A stretch of 64,000 nt of DNA from an uncultured Phycicoccus sp. (GTDB taxonomy: Bacteria > Actinomycetota > Actinomycetes > Actinomycetales > Dermatophilaceae). Made by a program: the position numbers and the translations under genes. Location of the stretch: NCBI RefSeq assembly GCF_947495705.1, contig NZ_CANLZR010000010.1, positions 62,001-126,000 on the forward strand, given 5' to 3'. Under the pieces are notes generated by a model. That model saw nothing but the letters and a program-made list of their open reading frames with translations, was not told the DNA's origin and made no database searches. Positions 37,415 through 48,560 of the stretch are shown here, piece by piece (position 1 is the stretch's first letter; each line of letters starts with the position of its first letter).

Positions 37415-38633
37415 CGCGCTCCGGGGTCCGGCACACCGGGTCGTCGAGGAACCCCTCCGCCGCGACGCGTCCCAGGACCACGATCGCCGGCGGGCGCACC
37501 CCCGCGTCGGCCATGACCGCAGCCGCCGTCGACACCGTGGCCCGGGTGACCCGCTCGAGTGCGGTCGAGCCCTTCTCGATGGCCGCGACCGGCAGGTCGG
37601 GGTCGACGCCGTCCGCGAGGGCCGCGGCGCAGATCTGCGGCAGCGACGACACCGCCATGAGGAGCACGACGGTGGCGCCGGCGGCGAGCGCGCCCGTCGT
37701 CGCCGGGTCGGCACCGGCGTGCCCGGACGTCACGAGCACGGAGGTCGCGACGCCGCGCTGGGTGACCGGGATGCCCGCGAGGGCCGGCACGGAGAACGCC
37801 GAGGTGATCCCGGGCACCACCTCGACCGGGATGCCCGCTGCCCGGCAGGCGTGGACCTCCTCGCCCCCGCGCCCGAAGACGTACGGGTCCCCGCCCTTGA
37901 ACCGCACGACCGTCCGGCCGGCCGCCGCGTGCTCGACGAGGATCCGGTTGATCTCCTCCTGGGGCACCGGGTGGTTCGTCGGGCTCTTGCCGACGTCGAC
38001 CACCTCGACGTCCTCGGGCAGCTGCTCGAGGAGCCAGGTGGCGCCGAGCCGGTCGGTGACGACGACGTCGGCGGTGGCCAGGGCCTCGCGACCGGCCGTC
38101 GTGACGAGCCCGGCCGCCCCCGGGCCGCTGCCGACGAGGACGACCCGACCCTCCCCCGCCCGGTGCCGGCGCAGGTCCACCTGCCCGGACTCGATGTACC
38201 GACCGACGGCGTCGCGCACCGCGGCGGCGCGGCGGGGGTCGGGCGGGCCCTGGTTGACGACGCCGACGCGCAGGTCGCCGTGGGTGCTGGAGGCCGCGAC
38301 CCGGGCCGACCCCGACGCGCCCTCGGAGGCGTTGACGCACCAGGTGCGGTGGGCCTCGCACCATGCGGCGACCCGGGCGTTGAGCCCGGCGTCGGACGTG
38401 GCCGCCACGACGAGCCAGGCCCCGTGGAGGTCGGGCTCCTCGACGGCCCGGGCGAGGAGCGAGACATCACCGTGTGAGGCCACGCGTCGCGCCTCGGCCG
38501 ACGGCTCCGGGTCGACGAGGACGACGTGGGCGCCGTCCTCGACGAAGCGCCGCGCCCGGCGGACCCCGACCGGTCCGGCCCCGACGACGACGACGCGGCG
38601 CCCGGCCAGGTCCAGCCCGACGAGGGTCGTCAC
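37395..38633 (-). CDS. cysG: Siroheme synthase: precorrin-2 dehydrogenase domain fused to uroporphyrinogen-III methyltransferase
   Basis: A 412-residue fusion. Residues 1 to about 160 are a Rossmann domain (LAGRRVVVVGAGPVGVRRAR) like the dehydrogenase part of CysG/Met8. Residues about 163-400 are the SAM-dependent methyltransferase (VVLVGSGPGAAGLVTTAGRE, VRFKGGDPYVFGRGGEE, VPGITSAFSVPALAGIPVT). It methylates uroporphyrinogen III twice and oxidises precorrin-2. The chelatase segment of classical CysG appears reduced, consistent with the adjacent cbiX. GTG at 38633 overlaps the dapB stop. Siroheme serves sulfite or nitrite reductase. Confidence 0.92.
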   Translation of the reverse strand: MTTLVGLDLAGRRVVVVGAGPVGVRRARRFVEDGAHVVLVDPEPSAEARRVASHGDVSLLARAVEEPDLHGAWLVVAATSDAGLNARVAAWCEAHRTWCVNASEGASGSARVAASSTHGDLRVGVVNQGPPDPRRAAAVRDAVGRYIESGQVDLRRHRAGEGRVVLVGSGPGAAGLVTTAGREALATADVVVTDRLGATWLLEQLPEDVEVVDVGKSPTNHPVPQEEINRILVEHAAAGRTVVRFKGGDPYVFGRGGEEVHACRAAGIPVEVVPGITSAFSVPALAGIPVTQRGVATSVLVTSGHAGADPATTGALAAGATVVLLMAVSSLPQICAAALADGVDPDLPVAAIEKGSTALERVTRATVSTAAAVMADAGVRPPAIVVLGRVAAEGFLDDPVCRTPERGGAGDP

Positions 38634-39379
38634 CCGCCGAGCCCGAGATAGTGCTCGAGGCCGACCGTCAGCCCGGGGCGGCCGGAGACCTGACGGACCG
38701 CCGCGAGCACCCCGGTCATGAACGAGGCCCGGTCGAAGGAGTCGTGCCGCAGGGTGAGGGTCTCGCCGGCACCGCCGAGGAGGACCTCCTGGTGGGCCAC
38801 GAGGCCGCGGAGGCGCACCGAGTGCACCGGGATGCCGTGCACGCGGGCTCCCCGTGCGCCGTCGGGGTCGTGGGTCGTTGCGTCGGGGACGGCAGCGGCG
38901 CCGGCCTCGTCGCGGGCTGCGCCGATGAGCTCGGCGGTGCGGGCTGCCGTGCCCGACGGCGCGTCGACCTTGTCGGGGTGGTGCAGCTCGACGACCTCGA
39001 CGGACTCGAAGAAGGGCGCGGCCCGGCGGGCGAACTCCATCATGAGGACGGCCCCGACGGCGAAGTTGGGCGCGACGAGCACCCCGACGTCCGGCTGCTC
39101 GGCGAGCTGGGCGCGGAGGGTGTCGAGCCGCTCGCCGGACCAGCCGGTGGTGCCGACGACGACGTGGACCCCCTGCTCGACGCAGTGGGCGACATTGGCC
39201 GGTGAGGCGTCCGGGACCGAGAACTCGACGACGACGTCCGCGCCGCCGAGGTCCCCGAGGTCGTCACCGGCGTCGTAGCGCCCCACGAGCCGCAGATCGT
39301 CTGCTGCCTCCACGGCCGCGCACACCGTGGACCCCATCCGGCCCGCAGCACCGATGACGGCCACCGTCGTCACACTCAT
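38630..39379 (-). CDS. dapB: 4-hydroxy-tetrahydrodipicolinate reductase
   Basis: A 249-residue DapB, the second enzyme of the diaminopimelate branch after DapA. The NAD(P)-binding VAVIGAAGRMGSTVC, the VVVGTTGWSGERL loop, and the catalytic HHPDKVDAPSGTA are present. ATG at 39379 is supported by TACAGT 7 nt upstream; an in-frame GTG at 39388 would lie inside the promoter gap. The stop overlaps cysG (GTGA), so dapB heads an operon with siroheme genes. Confidence 0.95.
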   Translation of the reverse strand: MSVTTVAVIGAAGRMGSTVCAAVEAADDLRLVGRYDAGDDLGDLGGADVVVEFSVPDASPANVAHCVEQGVHVVVGTTGWSGERLDTLRAQLAEQPDVGVLVAPNFAVGAVLMMEFARRAAPFFESVEVVELHHPDKVDAPSGTAARTAELIGAARDEAGAAAVPDATTHDPDGARGARVHGIPVHSVRLRGLVAHQEVLLGGAGETLTLRHDSFDRASFMTGVLAAVRQVSGRPGLTVGLEHYLGLGG

Positions 39380-39386
39380 GGCGGCC

Positions 39387-39392
39387 ACTGTA
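39387..39392 (-). promoter_or_regulatory. -10 element (TACAGT) for dapB-cysG-cbiX
   Basis: The hexamer ends 7 nt before ATG 39379, favouring that start over the in-frame GTG at 39388. Confidence 0.55.
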
Positions 39393-39458
39393 GCCAGCCC
39401 CGGGTGCGGCCCGGGCGCGTGCCCGGGCCGCCCCGACCGCCCCGGTGTTTACGTTTCG

Positions 39459-39488
39459 TTCATCTTCCGTCCACCTGTGGGGTACCCT
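39459..39488 (+). promoter_or_regulatory. Candidate promoter for the 45-residue gene
   Basis: TTCATC (39459-39464) and TACCCT (39483-39488) are separated by 18 bp. The -35 match is weak; the -10 match is good. Confidence 0.4.
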
Positions 39489-39528
39489 GAAGGTGAACAA
39501 CAGGTGAACGAGCCGGAAGGGGGCTCCC

Positions 39529-39666
39529 ATGAAGAAGGTCGCGACCACGACGACCCGCAACGGCCTGGCCGTGCGCTGGGTGCCGGTCGTCGACACCGAC
39601 GGACGGACCCGGATGGAGATGCGCTGGCGCACGCCGCACCAGCTCCGTCCCCGCACCGCCGCCTGA
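39529..39666 (+). CDS. Small basic protein of unknown function (45 residues)
   Basis: A 45-residue ORF starting MKKVATTTTRNGLAVRW and ending PRTAA, rich in Arg and Thr. I do not recognise a domain. Three features support a real gene: a strong GGAAGGGGG Shine-Dalgarno 6 nt before the ATG, a -10 hexamer upstream, and a perfect 13-bp terminator hairpin starting 18 bases after the stop. It is isolated between dapB (divergent) and pnp. Confidence 0.65.
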   Translation: MKKVATTTTRNGLAVRWVPVVDTDGRTRMEMRWRTPHQLRPRTAA

Positions 39667-39684
39667 CGACGCCGCACCCGCACC

Positions 39685-39725
39685 GCGAGAGGCCCGCTCC
39701 ACCACTGGTGGCGCGGGCCTCTCGC
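39685..39725 (+). terminator. Terminator hairpin after the 45-residue gene
   Basis: GCGAGAGGCCCGC (39685-39697) pairs perfectly with GCGGGCCTCTCGC (39713-39725). The 15-nt interior is itself nearly palindromic, so the stem may be longer. Confidence 0.8.
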
Positions 39726-39743
39726 ATGCCGACGGTGCGGCCG

Positions 39744-39932
39744 TCACGCCCAGGCCGCTCCCCCACCGGGTCGCGGGCCGCGCTCGGGCCAGCCGGGCTC
39801 GCCGAGCGCCTCGGGATCGACCGGTGGGACGCCGCGACGCGAACAAGCGTCGCGCTCGTCCTCGACGACGTCGCGGTCCGTCGTGGCGACCTTCGCGCCG
39901 TGCGACGTGCCGCGGGTTCTCTTGAGCCCCAT
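39744..39932 (-). CDS. Possible small hydrophilic protein (62 residues)
   Basis: An ORF starting MGLKRTRGTSHGAKVATTDR and ending GGGAAWA, with charged residues and no membrane segment. AGGGGGGAT 5 nt upstream is a convincing Shine-Dalgarno. It fills part of the gap between the 45-residue gene and pnp. The family is not recognised, and a chance ORF remains possible at this G+C. Confidence 0.4.
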   Translation of the reverse strand: MGLKRTRGTSHGAKVATTDRDVVEDERDACSRRGVPPVDPEALGEPGWPERGPRPGGGAAWA

Positions 39933-40050
39933 GTCATCCCCCCTGATCGACCACTCGGCCCCCCGGCCGCGATTACCTCACGGTAACCCATGGTCGGCGG
40001 CGAGCCTGTCCCGAAGCGGCCACCGTCACCGGACGGCCGCCGGACACGAC

Positions 40051-40085
40051 GGAGCCCCGGCGCACCTGGGGTGCACCGGGGCTCC
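40051..40085 (-). terminator. Terminator hairpin after pnp
   Basis: GGAGCCCCGG (40051-40060) pairs with CCGGGGCTCC (40076-40085), and GCAC with GTGC inside, around a 5-nt loop with one mismatch. It begins 18 bases beyond the pnp stop. Confidence 0.8.
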
Positions 40086-40102
40086 GGTCGGTCGGCCTGC
40101 GA

Positions 40103-42499
40103 TCAGGCGTCGGTGGACGCGCCCTCGTCGGAGCGCTCACCACGACCACGGCCACCGCGACGGCGACGGGTGCGACGCGGCCGGTCGCCGTCCTCGCCCC
40201 GCTCCTCGCCGGAGTCGGCGGCCTCGTCGCCGGTGTCCTCGTCGTCGACGTCGTCGACATCGGCGACGACGGGCGCCTCGGCCGGAGCCGACGGCGCGTC
40301 GTCGGAGTCGCCCTGGCCCTCGGCGAGGACCGCGGCGAGGCTGAGCTTGCCGCGCGGGTCGATCTCCTTGAGCTCGACCTGGATCTTCTGACCCACGGCG
40401 AGGACGTCCTCGACGGCGTCGATCCGCTTGCCACCGACGAGCTTGCGCACCTCGGAGATGTGCAGCAGGCCGTCCTTGCCCGGGAGCAGGGAGATGAACG
40501 CGCCGAAGGTCGTCGTCTTCACGACGGTCCCGAGGAAGCGCTCGCCGATCTCCGGCATCTGCGGGTTAGCGATCGCGTTGATCGCGGCCCGCGCGGCCTC
40601 GGCCGAGGGGCCGTCGGTCGCACCGATGTAGATCGTGCCGTCGTCCTCGATCGAGATCTGGGCGCCGGTGTCGTCCTGGATCTGGTTGATCATCTTGCCC
40701 TTCGGCCCGATGACCTCGCCGATCTTGTCGACCGGCACCGTCACCGAGATGACGCGAGGAGCGTAGGGGCTCATCTCGTCGGGGGCGTCGATGGCCTCGT
40801 TCATGACGTCGAGGATGTGGAACCGGGCGTCACGGGCCTGGGTCAGCGCGCTGCCGAGCACGTCGGCGGGGATGCCGTCGAGCTTGGTGTCGAGCTGGAT
40901 GGCCGTGACGAACTCCCGGGTGCCGGCGACCTTGAAGTCCATGTCGCCGAAGGCGTCCTCGGCACCGAGGATGTCGGTGAGCGCGGCGTACTGCGTCTGC
41001 CCGTCGACCTCGGCCGAGACCAGGCCCATCGCGATGCCGGCGACCGGCGCGCGCAGCGGCACCCCGGCGTTGAGCATCGACAGGGTGGACGCGCAGACCG
41101 AGCCCATCGACGTCGAGCCGTTGGAGCCGAGGGCCTCGGACACCTGACGGATCGCGTAGGGGAACTCCTCGCGCGTCGGCAGGACCGGCATGAGGGCCCG
41201 CTCGGCGAGCGCCCCGTGGCCGATCTCGCGGCGCTTCGGCGACCCGACCCGCCCGGTCTCACCGGTGGAGTAGGGCGGGAAGTTGTAGTTGTGCATGTAC
41301 CGCTTGCGCGTGACCGGCGACAGGGTGTCGAGCTGCTGCTCCATGCGGAGCATGTTCAGCGTCGTGACGCCCATGATCTGGGTCTCGCCGCGCTCGAAGA
41401 TCGCCGAGCCGTGCACGCGCGGGAGCACCTCGACCTCGGCCGAGAGCGCCCGGATGTCGGCCAGGCCGCGCCCGTCGATGCGGACCTTGTCCTTGAGGAT
41501 GCGCTCGCGGATGAGCTTCTTCTGCACGGCGCGGTAGGCCGCCGACAGCTCCTTCTCGCGACCCTCGAAAGCGCCCGCGAGCGAGGCCTTCATCGAGTCC
41601 TTGATCGCGTCGATGCGCTCCTCGCGCTCCTGCTTGCCGGCGATCTGCAGCGCGGCGGTCAGGTCGGCGGAGGTGGCGGACTCGACCGCGGCGTACGCGT
41701 CGTCCTCGTAGTCGAGGAAGGTCGGGAACTCCTCGACCGGCTTGGCGGCCGTGGCGGCGAGCTCGGCCTGCGCGTCGCACAGGACCTTGATGAACGCCTT
41801 GGAGGCCTCGAGGCCCTGGGCCACGACCTCCTCGGTGGGCGCGGTCTTGCCCTCGTTCTTCACGAGGTTCCACGTCGACTCGGTGGACTCCGCCTCGACC
41901 ATCATGATCGCGACGTCGTCACCGGCGACACGGCCGGCGACGACCATGTCGAACGTCGAGCGCTCCACGTCGGAGAAGTTCGGGAAGGCGACCCACTGGC
42001 CGTCGATGAGGCTGACGCGGACCGCGCCGATCGGGCCGGAGAACGGCAGGCCCGAGATCTGGGTCGAGGCGCTCGCGGCGTTGATCGCGAGGACGTCGTA
42101 CTGGTGGTCGGGGTTGAGCGACAGCACCGTGATGACGACCTGGACCTCGTTGCGCAGACCCTTCTTGAAGGTCGGGCGCAGCGGGCGGTCGATGAGACGG
42201 CAGGTGAGGATCGCGTCCGTGGACGGGCGGCCCTCGCGGCGGAAGAACGAGCCGGGGATCTTGCCCGCGGCGTACATCCGCTCCTCGACGTCGACGGTCA
42301 GGGGGAAGAAGTCGAAGCCCTCGCGCGGGTGCTTCCCGGCGGTGGTGGTGGACAGGAGCAGCGTGTCCTCGTCCAGGTAGGCGCTGACAGCGCCTCCGGC
42401 CTGCTTGGCCAGACGCCCGGTCTCGAACCGGACGGTGCGGGTGCCGAAGCTGCCGTTGTCGATGACGGCTTCGGTTGCGGTGATTTCGGGACCCTCCAT
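40103..42499 (-). CDS. pnp: Polyribonucleotide nucleotidyltransferase (PNPase)
   Basis: A 798-residue PNPase, a phosphorolytic 3'-to-5' exoribonuclease; actinobacterial homologues can also make pppGpp-type nucleotides. The order is RNase PH 1 ([40 protein letters not shown]), a helical domain, RNase PH 2 ([20 protein letters not shown]), KH ([20 protein letters not shown]) and S1 ([20 protein letters not shown]). An acidic stretch and an Arg/Gly tail ([16 protein letters not shown]) end the protein. ATG 42499 follows AAGGAGG. rpsO is upstream, with a hairpin between them. Confidence 0.97.
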   Translation of the reverse strand: MEGPEITATEAVIDNGSFGTRTVRFETGRLAKQAGGAVSAYLDEDTLLLSTTTAGKHPREGFDFFPLTVDVEERMYAAGKIPGSFFRREGRPSTDAILTCRLIDRPLRPTFKKGLRNEVQVVITVLSLNPDHQYDVLAINAASASTQISGLPFSGPIGAVRVSLIDGQWVAFPNFSDVERSTFDMVVAGRVAGDDVAIMMVEAESTESTWNLVKNEGKTAPTEEVVAQGLEASKAFIKVLCDAQAELAATAAKPVEEFPTFLDYEDDAYAAVESATSADLTAALQIAGKQEREERIDAIKDSMKASLAGAFEGREKELSAAYRAVQKKLIRERILKDKVRIDGRGLADIRALSAEVEVLPRVHGSAIFERGETQIMGVTTLNMLRMEQQLDTLSPVTRKRYMHNYNFPPYSTGETGRVGSPKRREIGHGALAERALMPVLPTREEFPYAIRQVSEALGSNGSTSMGSVCASTLSMLNAGVPLRAPVAGIAMGLVSAEVDGQTQYAALTDILGAEDAFGDMDFKVAGTREFVTAIQLDTKLDGIPADVLGSALTQARDARFHILDVMNEAIDAPDEMSPYAPRVISVTVPVDKIGEVIGPKGKMINQIQDDTGAQISIEDDGTIYIGATDGPSAEAARAAINAIANPQMPEIGERFLGTVVKTTTFGAFISLLPGKDGLLHISEVRKLVGGKRIDAVEDVLAVGQKIQVELKEIDPRGKLSLAAVLAEGQGDSDDAPSAPAEAPVVADVDDVDDEDTGDEAADSGEERGEDGDRPRRTRRRRGGRGRGERSDEGASTDA

Positions 42500-42652
42500 G
42501 GGGCCTCCTTTTCTCGTGAATCTCTTCGACCTCGCGCATCGTCGTTGTGCGCGGGCGTGTCGTTCAGACGGCGCCGCGGGTGGCGGCACCGGGTGCTGAC
42601 GATGTTCAGTTGTGGGTTCTTCAGAGCGGGCGTGGCCCGTTCATACGAGAAG

Positions 42653-42680
42653 GCGGTCCCCACACGGATGTGGGGACCGC
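42653..42680 (-). terminator. Hairpin between rpsO and pnp
   Basis: GCGGTCCCCACA (42653-42664) and TGTGGGGACCGC (42669-42680) form a perfect 12-bp stem with a CGGA tetraloop, 13 bases after the rpsO stop. It may act as a partial terminator or mRNA processing site ahead of pnp. Confidence 0.78.
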
Positions 42681-42693
42681 CCGCTCGGAAGTC

Positions 42694-42963
42694 TCAACGA
42701 CGCAGACCGAGGCGCTTGATCAGCGAGCGGTAGCGCTCGACGTCGATGCTCTCCAGGTAGCGGAGGAGCCGGCGACGGCGGCCGACCATGAGCAGCAGAC
42801 CACGACGGGAGTGGTGGTCGTGCTTGTGCTCGCGGCTGTGCTCGGTGAGGTCGAGGATGCGCTGGGTGAGCAGCGCGACCTGCACCTCGGGGGAACCGGT
42901 GTCACCCTCGCTGGTGCCGTACTCGGTCATGATCTTCTTCTTGACGTCGGTGCTCAGTGGCAT
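42694..42963 (-). CDS. rpsO: 30S ribosomal protein S15 (uS15)
   Basis: An 89-residue S15, the standard length. [40 protein letters not shown] and [20 protein letters not shown] are diagnostic; it binds 16S rRNA early in 30S assembly. It lies just upstream of pnp, the conserved rpsO-pnp order. A CAGGAG stretch precedes the ATG. Confidence 0.98.
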   Translation of the reverse strand: MPLSTDVKKKIMTEYGTSEGDTGSPEVQVALLTQRILDLTEHSREHKHDHHSRRGLLLMVGRRRRLLRYLESIDVERYRSLIKRLGLRR

Positions 42964-43276
42964 GGGGCGACGACTCCTGTTCCTGGTTTCTGCTGCGCGG
43001 CGCTCCCGGGCTGGTTCACCGGGGCTCTCTGGATCCGCGGCCGATCTGACGGCAGTAGTCGAGATTACCAGCGGGGGTACGGGCGTCCTAATCGGGCCAC
43101 GCCTCGGTCGACGTGAGGTGACACGCCGACGCACTGCGGGGCCGGGCGGCGTGTCGCCTCCTCTCGAGGTTCGCCGGCGTGAGCTCGCGTCGCCGTCTTG
43201 CCGCAGCACCTGCCCGGATGCCGCGAGCCGACGTACGCTCGGAGGACGGTCGCAGACCCACAGAGAGGTGGACGAC
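42964..43276. other. Divergent promoter region between rpsO and the fds operon
   Basis: A 313-bp gap with no gene I can support. On the minus strand, TAATCT (43062-43067) is a good -10 for rpsO, giving a leader of about 93 nt. On the plus strand, TACGCT (43234-43239) is a candidate -10 for the fds operon with a TGCCC-containing -35 region. Confidence 0.5.
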
Positions 43277-43758
43277 GTGCGCCAGCGAGGCCCCAGCCCA
43301 GCCCCGGCCCCCGCTCCGGCCGACCCGGAGCGTGCCGCCTCGGTGCGCGCCATCGCCGAGCAGCTGGCTCGGGCCCGCGGGCCGCTCATGCCGATCCTCC
43401 ACGAGGTGGTCGCCACCCACGGCTACGTGCACGACGACGACATCCCGGTGCTCGCCGACGTGCTCAACCTCAGCCGCGCCGACGTCCTCGGGGTCGTCAG
43501 CTTCTACCACGACTTCCGGCGCACTCCCCCGGCTGCGCATCGCGTCTCGCTCTGCCGCGCGGAGGCGTGCCAGGCCCGCGGCGCCGAGGCCACCTACGCC
43601 GCCGCGGCCGACCGCTGGGCCGGGTCCACGGAGGTCGAGGTCGGCGAGGTGTTCTGCCTCGGCAACTGCGCCCTCGGGCCGGCCGGGACCCTCGACGGCG
43701 CCCTGCACGCCCGCCTCACCCCGGACCGCCTCGACGAGCTGACCCAGGGGTGGCACCG

Positions 43759-43762
<4 letters not shown>
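43277..43762 (+). CDS. fdsG: NAD-dependent formate dehydrogenase gamma subunit (NuoE-like)
   Basis: A 161-residue thioredoxin-fold [2Fe-2S] protein, homologous to NuoE. After a Pro/Ala-rich N-terminus, the conserved [20 protein letters not shown] helix region leads to the cluster ligands CRAEAC and CLGNC. It would pass electrons from the alpha subunit towards the FMN subunit. GTG 43277 with AGGTGG just upstream was chosen over GTG 43268. Its stop overlaps fdsB (GTGA). It is first in the fdsGBAD operon. Confidence 0.9.
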
Positions 43763-45422
<1,660 letters not shown>

Positions 45423-45426
<4 letters not shown>

Positions 45427-48287
45427 CGACCATCGACGAGACCCACCCTGTCGAGGAGATCGACTACGGCACCCCGCGGGTGGCCTCCACCGAGTCCGCC
45501 ACCGTGACGGTCGACGGCCGCGAGGTCACCGTCCCCGCCGGCACGTCGGTGATGCGCGCCGCCGCCGAGGCGGGCATCAGCATCCCGAAGCTGTGCGCCA
45601 CCGACTCGCTCGCGGCGTTCGGGTCGTGCCGGCTCTGCCTCGTCGAGGTCGAGGGCGGCAAGGGCACGCCGGCCTCGTGCACCACCCCGTGCAGCGACGG
45701 CATGGTCGTGAGCACCCGCACCGAGCAGGTGCGCGACCTGCGCCGCAACGTCATGGAGCTGTACCTGTCGGACCACCCCACCGACTGCGACGGCTGTGCC
45801 CGGGGCAACTGCGAGATGCAGCGCCTGGCCCGGGAGACCGGAGTGGCCGAGGTCCGCTACGGGCTCGACGGCGCGAACCACCTGCACGAGACCACCGACC
45901 ACAGCAACCCGTACTTCGACTACGACCCGGCGGCCTGCATCGTCTGCTCGCGCTGCGTGCGGGCCTGCGACGAGACCCAGGGCACGTTCGCGCTCACCGT
46001 CCAGGGCCGCGGCTTCGACTCGCGCATCACCCCCGGCGGCACCGACTTCCTGTCCTCCGAGTGCGTCTCCTGCGGCGCCTGCGTCCAGGCCTGCCCCACC
46101 GACGCCCTCACCGAGCGGTCGGTCGTCCAGCTCGGGATGCCGACCCGGTCGGTCGACACGACGTGTGCGTACTGCGGCGTCGGCTGCTCGTTCAAGGCCG
46201 AGGTGCAGGGCGAGGGCGACGACACGCGCGTCGTGCGCATGACGCCGTCGAAGGCCGGCGGCGCCAACGAGGGCCACTCGTGCGTCAAGGGCCGCTTCGC
46301 GTACGGGTACACCGCCCACCAGGACCGCCAGCTGCACCCGATGGTGCGCGACTCCATCGACGACGAGTGGCGGGTGGTCTCCTGGGAGGAGGCGATCGCG
46401 TGGGTCGCCGCGGGCTTCACGGCCATCCAGGACGAGCACGGCGTCGGGTCGATCGGCGGCATCTCGTCCTCGCGGTGTACCAACGAGGAGGTCTACGTCG
46501 TCCAGAAGATGGTGCGGGCGGCGTTCGGCAACAACAACATCGACACCTGCGCGCGGGTCTGCCACTCCCCCACCGGCTACGGGCTCAACCACGCGTTCGG
46601 CACCTCGGCGGGCACCCAGGACTTCAAGTCGGTCGAGGAGTGCGACGTCATGCTCGTCATCGGCGCCAACCCCACCGACGCCCACCCGGTGTTCGCGTCC
46701 CGGATGAAGCGGCGGATGCGCGACGGTGCCCGGGTCATCGTGGCCGACCCCCGCCGCATCGACCTCGTCCGCAGCCCGCACGTCGAGGCCGCCTTCCACC
46801 TGCCGGTGCGGCCGGGGACCAACGTCGCGTTCGTCAACGCGATGGCGCACGTCATCGTCACCGAGGGCCTGCACGACGCCGAGTTCGTCGCCTCGCGCAC
46901 CGAGGGGGCCGACGGCTACCTCGAGTTCATCGCCCGGCCGGAGCACTCCCCCGAGGCCACCGAGGCCGAGACCGGCATCCCGGCCGCGGACCTGCGGGCC
47001 GCGGCGCGGCTGTACGCGGCGGGGCCGAACTCGGCGATCTACTACGGGCTCGGGGTCACCGAGCACAGCCAGGGCTCGACGATGGTCATGGGGATGGCGA
47101 ACCTGGCCATGCTCACCGGCAACCTCGGCCGCGAGGGCGTCGGCGTCAACCCGCTGCGCGGCCAGAACAACGTCCAGGGCTCCTGCGACATGGGCTCCTT
47201 CCCGCACGAGCTGCCGGGGTACCGGCACGTGTCGCGGCCGGAGGTGCGCGAGATCTACGAGTCGCTGTGGGGCGTGCCGATCCAGCCGGAGCCGGGGCTG
47301 CGCATCCCCAACATGTTCGACTCGGCCATCGGCGGGTCCTTCCTCGGGCTGTACGTGCAGGGCGAGGACATCGCGCAGTCCGACCCGAACACCCAGCACG
47401 TCGAGGCGGCACTGCGGGCGATGAAGCTGGTCGTCGTCCAGGACCTGTTCCTCAACGAGACCGCGCGCTTCGCCCACGTCTTCCTGCCCGGCGCCTCCTT
47501 CCTCGAGAAGGACGGCACGTTCACCAACGCCGAGCGCCGGCTCAACCGGGTGCGGCCGGTCATGCCGTCGCGGGTGGGCAAGGACGAGTGGCAGGTCGTC
47601 TGCGAGATCGCGACGGCGATGGGCTACCCGATGTCGTACGGCTCGCCGGCCGAGATCATGGACGAGATCGCGGCCACCACCCCGACGTTCGCTGGGGTCT
47701 CGTTCGCGCGGCTCGACGCCGAGGGCTCGATGCAGTGGCCGGTCACCGACGCCGCCCCGCACGGGACGCCGACCATGCACGTCGGCTCGTTCGTCCGCGG
47801 CCTGGGCCAGCTGACCCCGACGGTGTACGTGCCGACGACCGAGCGGGCGAACCGCCGGTTCCCGCTCGTGCTGACGACCGGGCGGATCCTCTCGCAGTAC
47901 AACGTCGGCGCGCAGACCCGGCGGACCCCCAACTCGACGTGGCACCCCGAGGACGTCCTCGAGATCCACCCCTCGGACGCCGAGCTGCGGGGCATCAGCG
48001 ACGGCGACGTCGTCGAGCTGTCGTCCCGGGTCGGCGCCACCCGCCTCACGGCGGTGCTCTCGGAGCGGATGCCGGCCGGCGTCGTCTACACGACGTTCCA
48101 CCACCCCGTCACGGGCGCGAACGTCGTGACGACCGAGAACTCGGACTGGGCCACGAACTGCCCGGAGTACAAGGTGACGGCCGTCCAGGTGACCGTGGCG
48201 ACGGAGGCCACCCGGGCCGAGGCCGGCGCGGCCCCGGAGGCCCGCTCGGACGCGATGCCCGCGGGGGCGCTGGCGAGGCGGCAGTGA
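45423..48287 (+). CDS. fdsA: NAD-dependent formate dehydrogenase alpha subunit (molybdenum)
   Basis: A 954-residue molybdopterin enzyme that oxidises formate to CO2. An N-terminal [2Fe-2S] domain (C58, C69, C72, C86) is followed by the His-Cys [4Fe-4S] motif (H118, C122, C125, C130) and two ferredoxin clusters (C172-C182 and C214-C224). The catalytic domain has its own cluster (TTCAYCGVGC, then C287) and the active-site cysteine C380 in ARVCHSPTGYG, not selenocysteine. MPD-binding regions follow (ADPRRIDLVRSPHVEAAF, TTGRILSQYNVGAQTR). The ATG overlaps fdsB and the stop overlaps fdsD. Confidence 0.96.
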
Positions 48288-48541
48288 GCGGCGACGTCGC
48301 CCCCGTCGTGCGGCTCGGCCACGACCTGGTCCGCAACTTCGAGGCGCTGCCGCCCGAGAAGGCCGCCGAGGAGGTCGCGACCCACATCCGGAAGTTCTGG
48401 GACCCCCGGATGCGCCACGACCTGCTCGCGCGGGTTCGGCGCGGCGACACCGACCTGCACCCGCTGCTGGTCCGCGCCGCCGAGGACCTCGTCGACGGCG
48501 ACGTCGACCGCGCGGAGATCCGGGAGCCCTCCGGCGGCTAG
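48284..48541 (+). CDS. fdsD: NAD-dependent formate dehydrogenase delta subunit
   Basis: An 85-residue FdsD. The helix HDLVRNFEALPPEKAAEEVA and the conserved THIRKFWDPRMRHDLLARV are diagnostic. FdsD is a small subunit of soluble Mo-dependent formate dehydrogenases. GTG 48284 overlaps the fdsA stop. The chaperone-like fdsC, usually found between fdsA and fdsD in proteobacterial operons, is absent. Confidence 0.9.
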   Translation: MSGDVAPVVRLGHDLVRNFEALPPEKAAEEVATHIRKFWDPRMRHDLLARVRRGDTDLHPLLVRAAEDLVDGDVDRAEIREPSGG

Positions 48542-48560
48542 CCCTGGACGGCTGGAGCGC

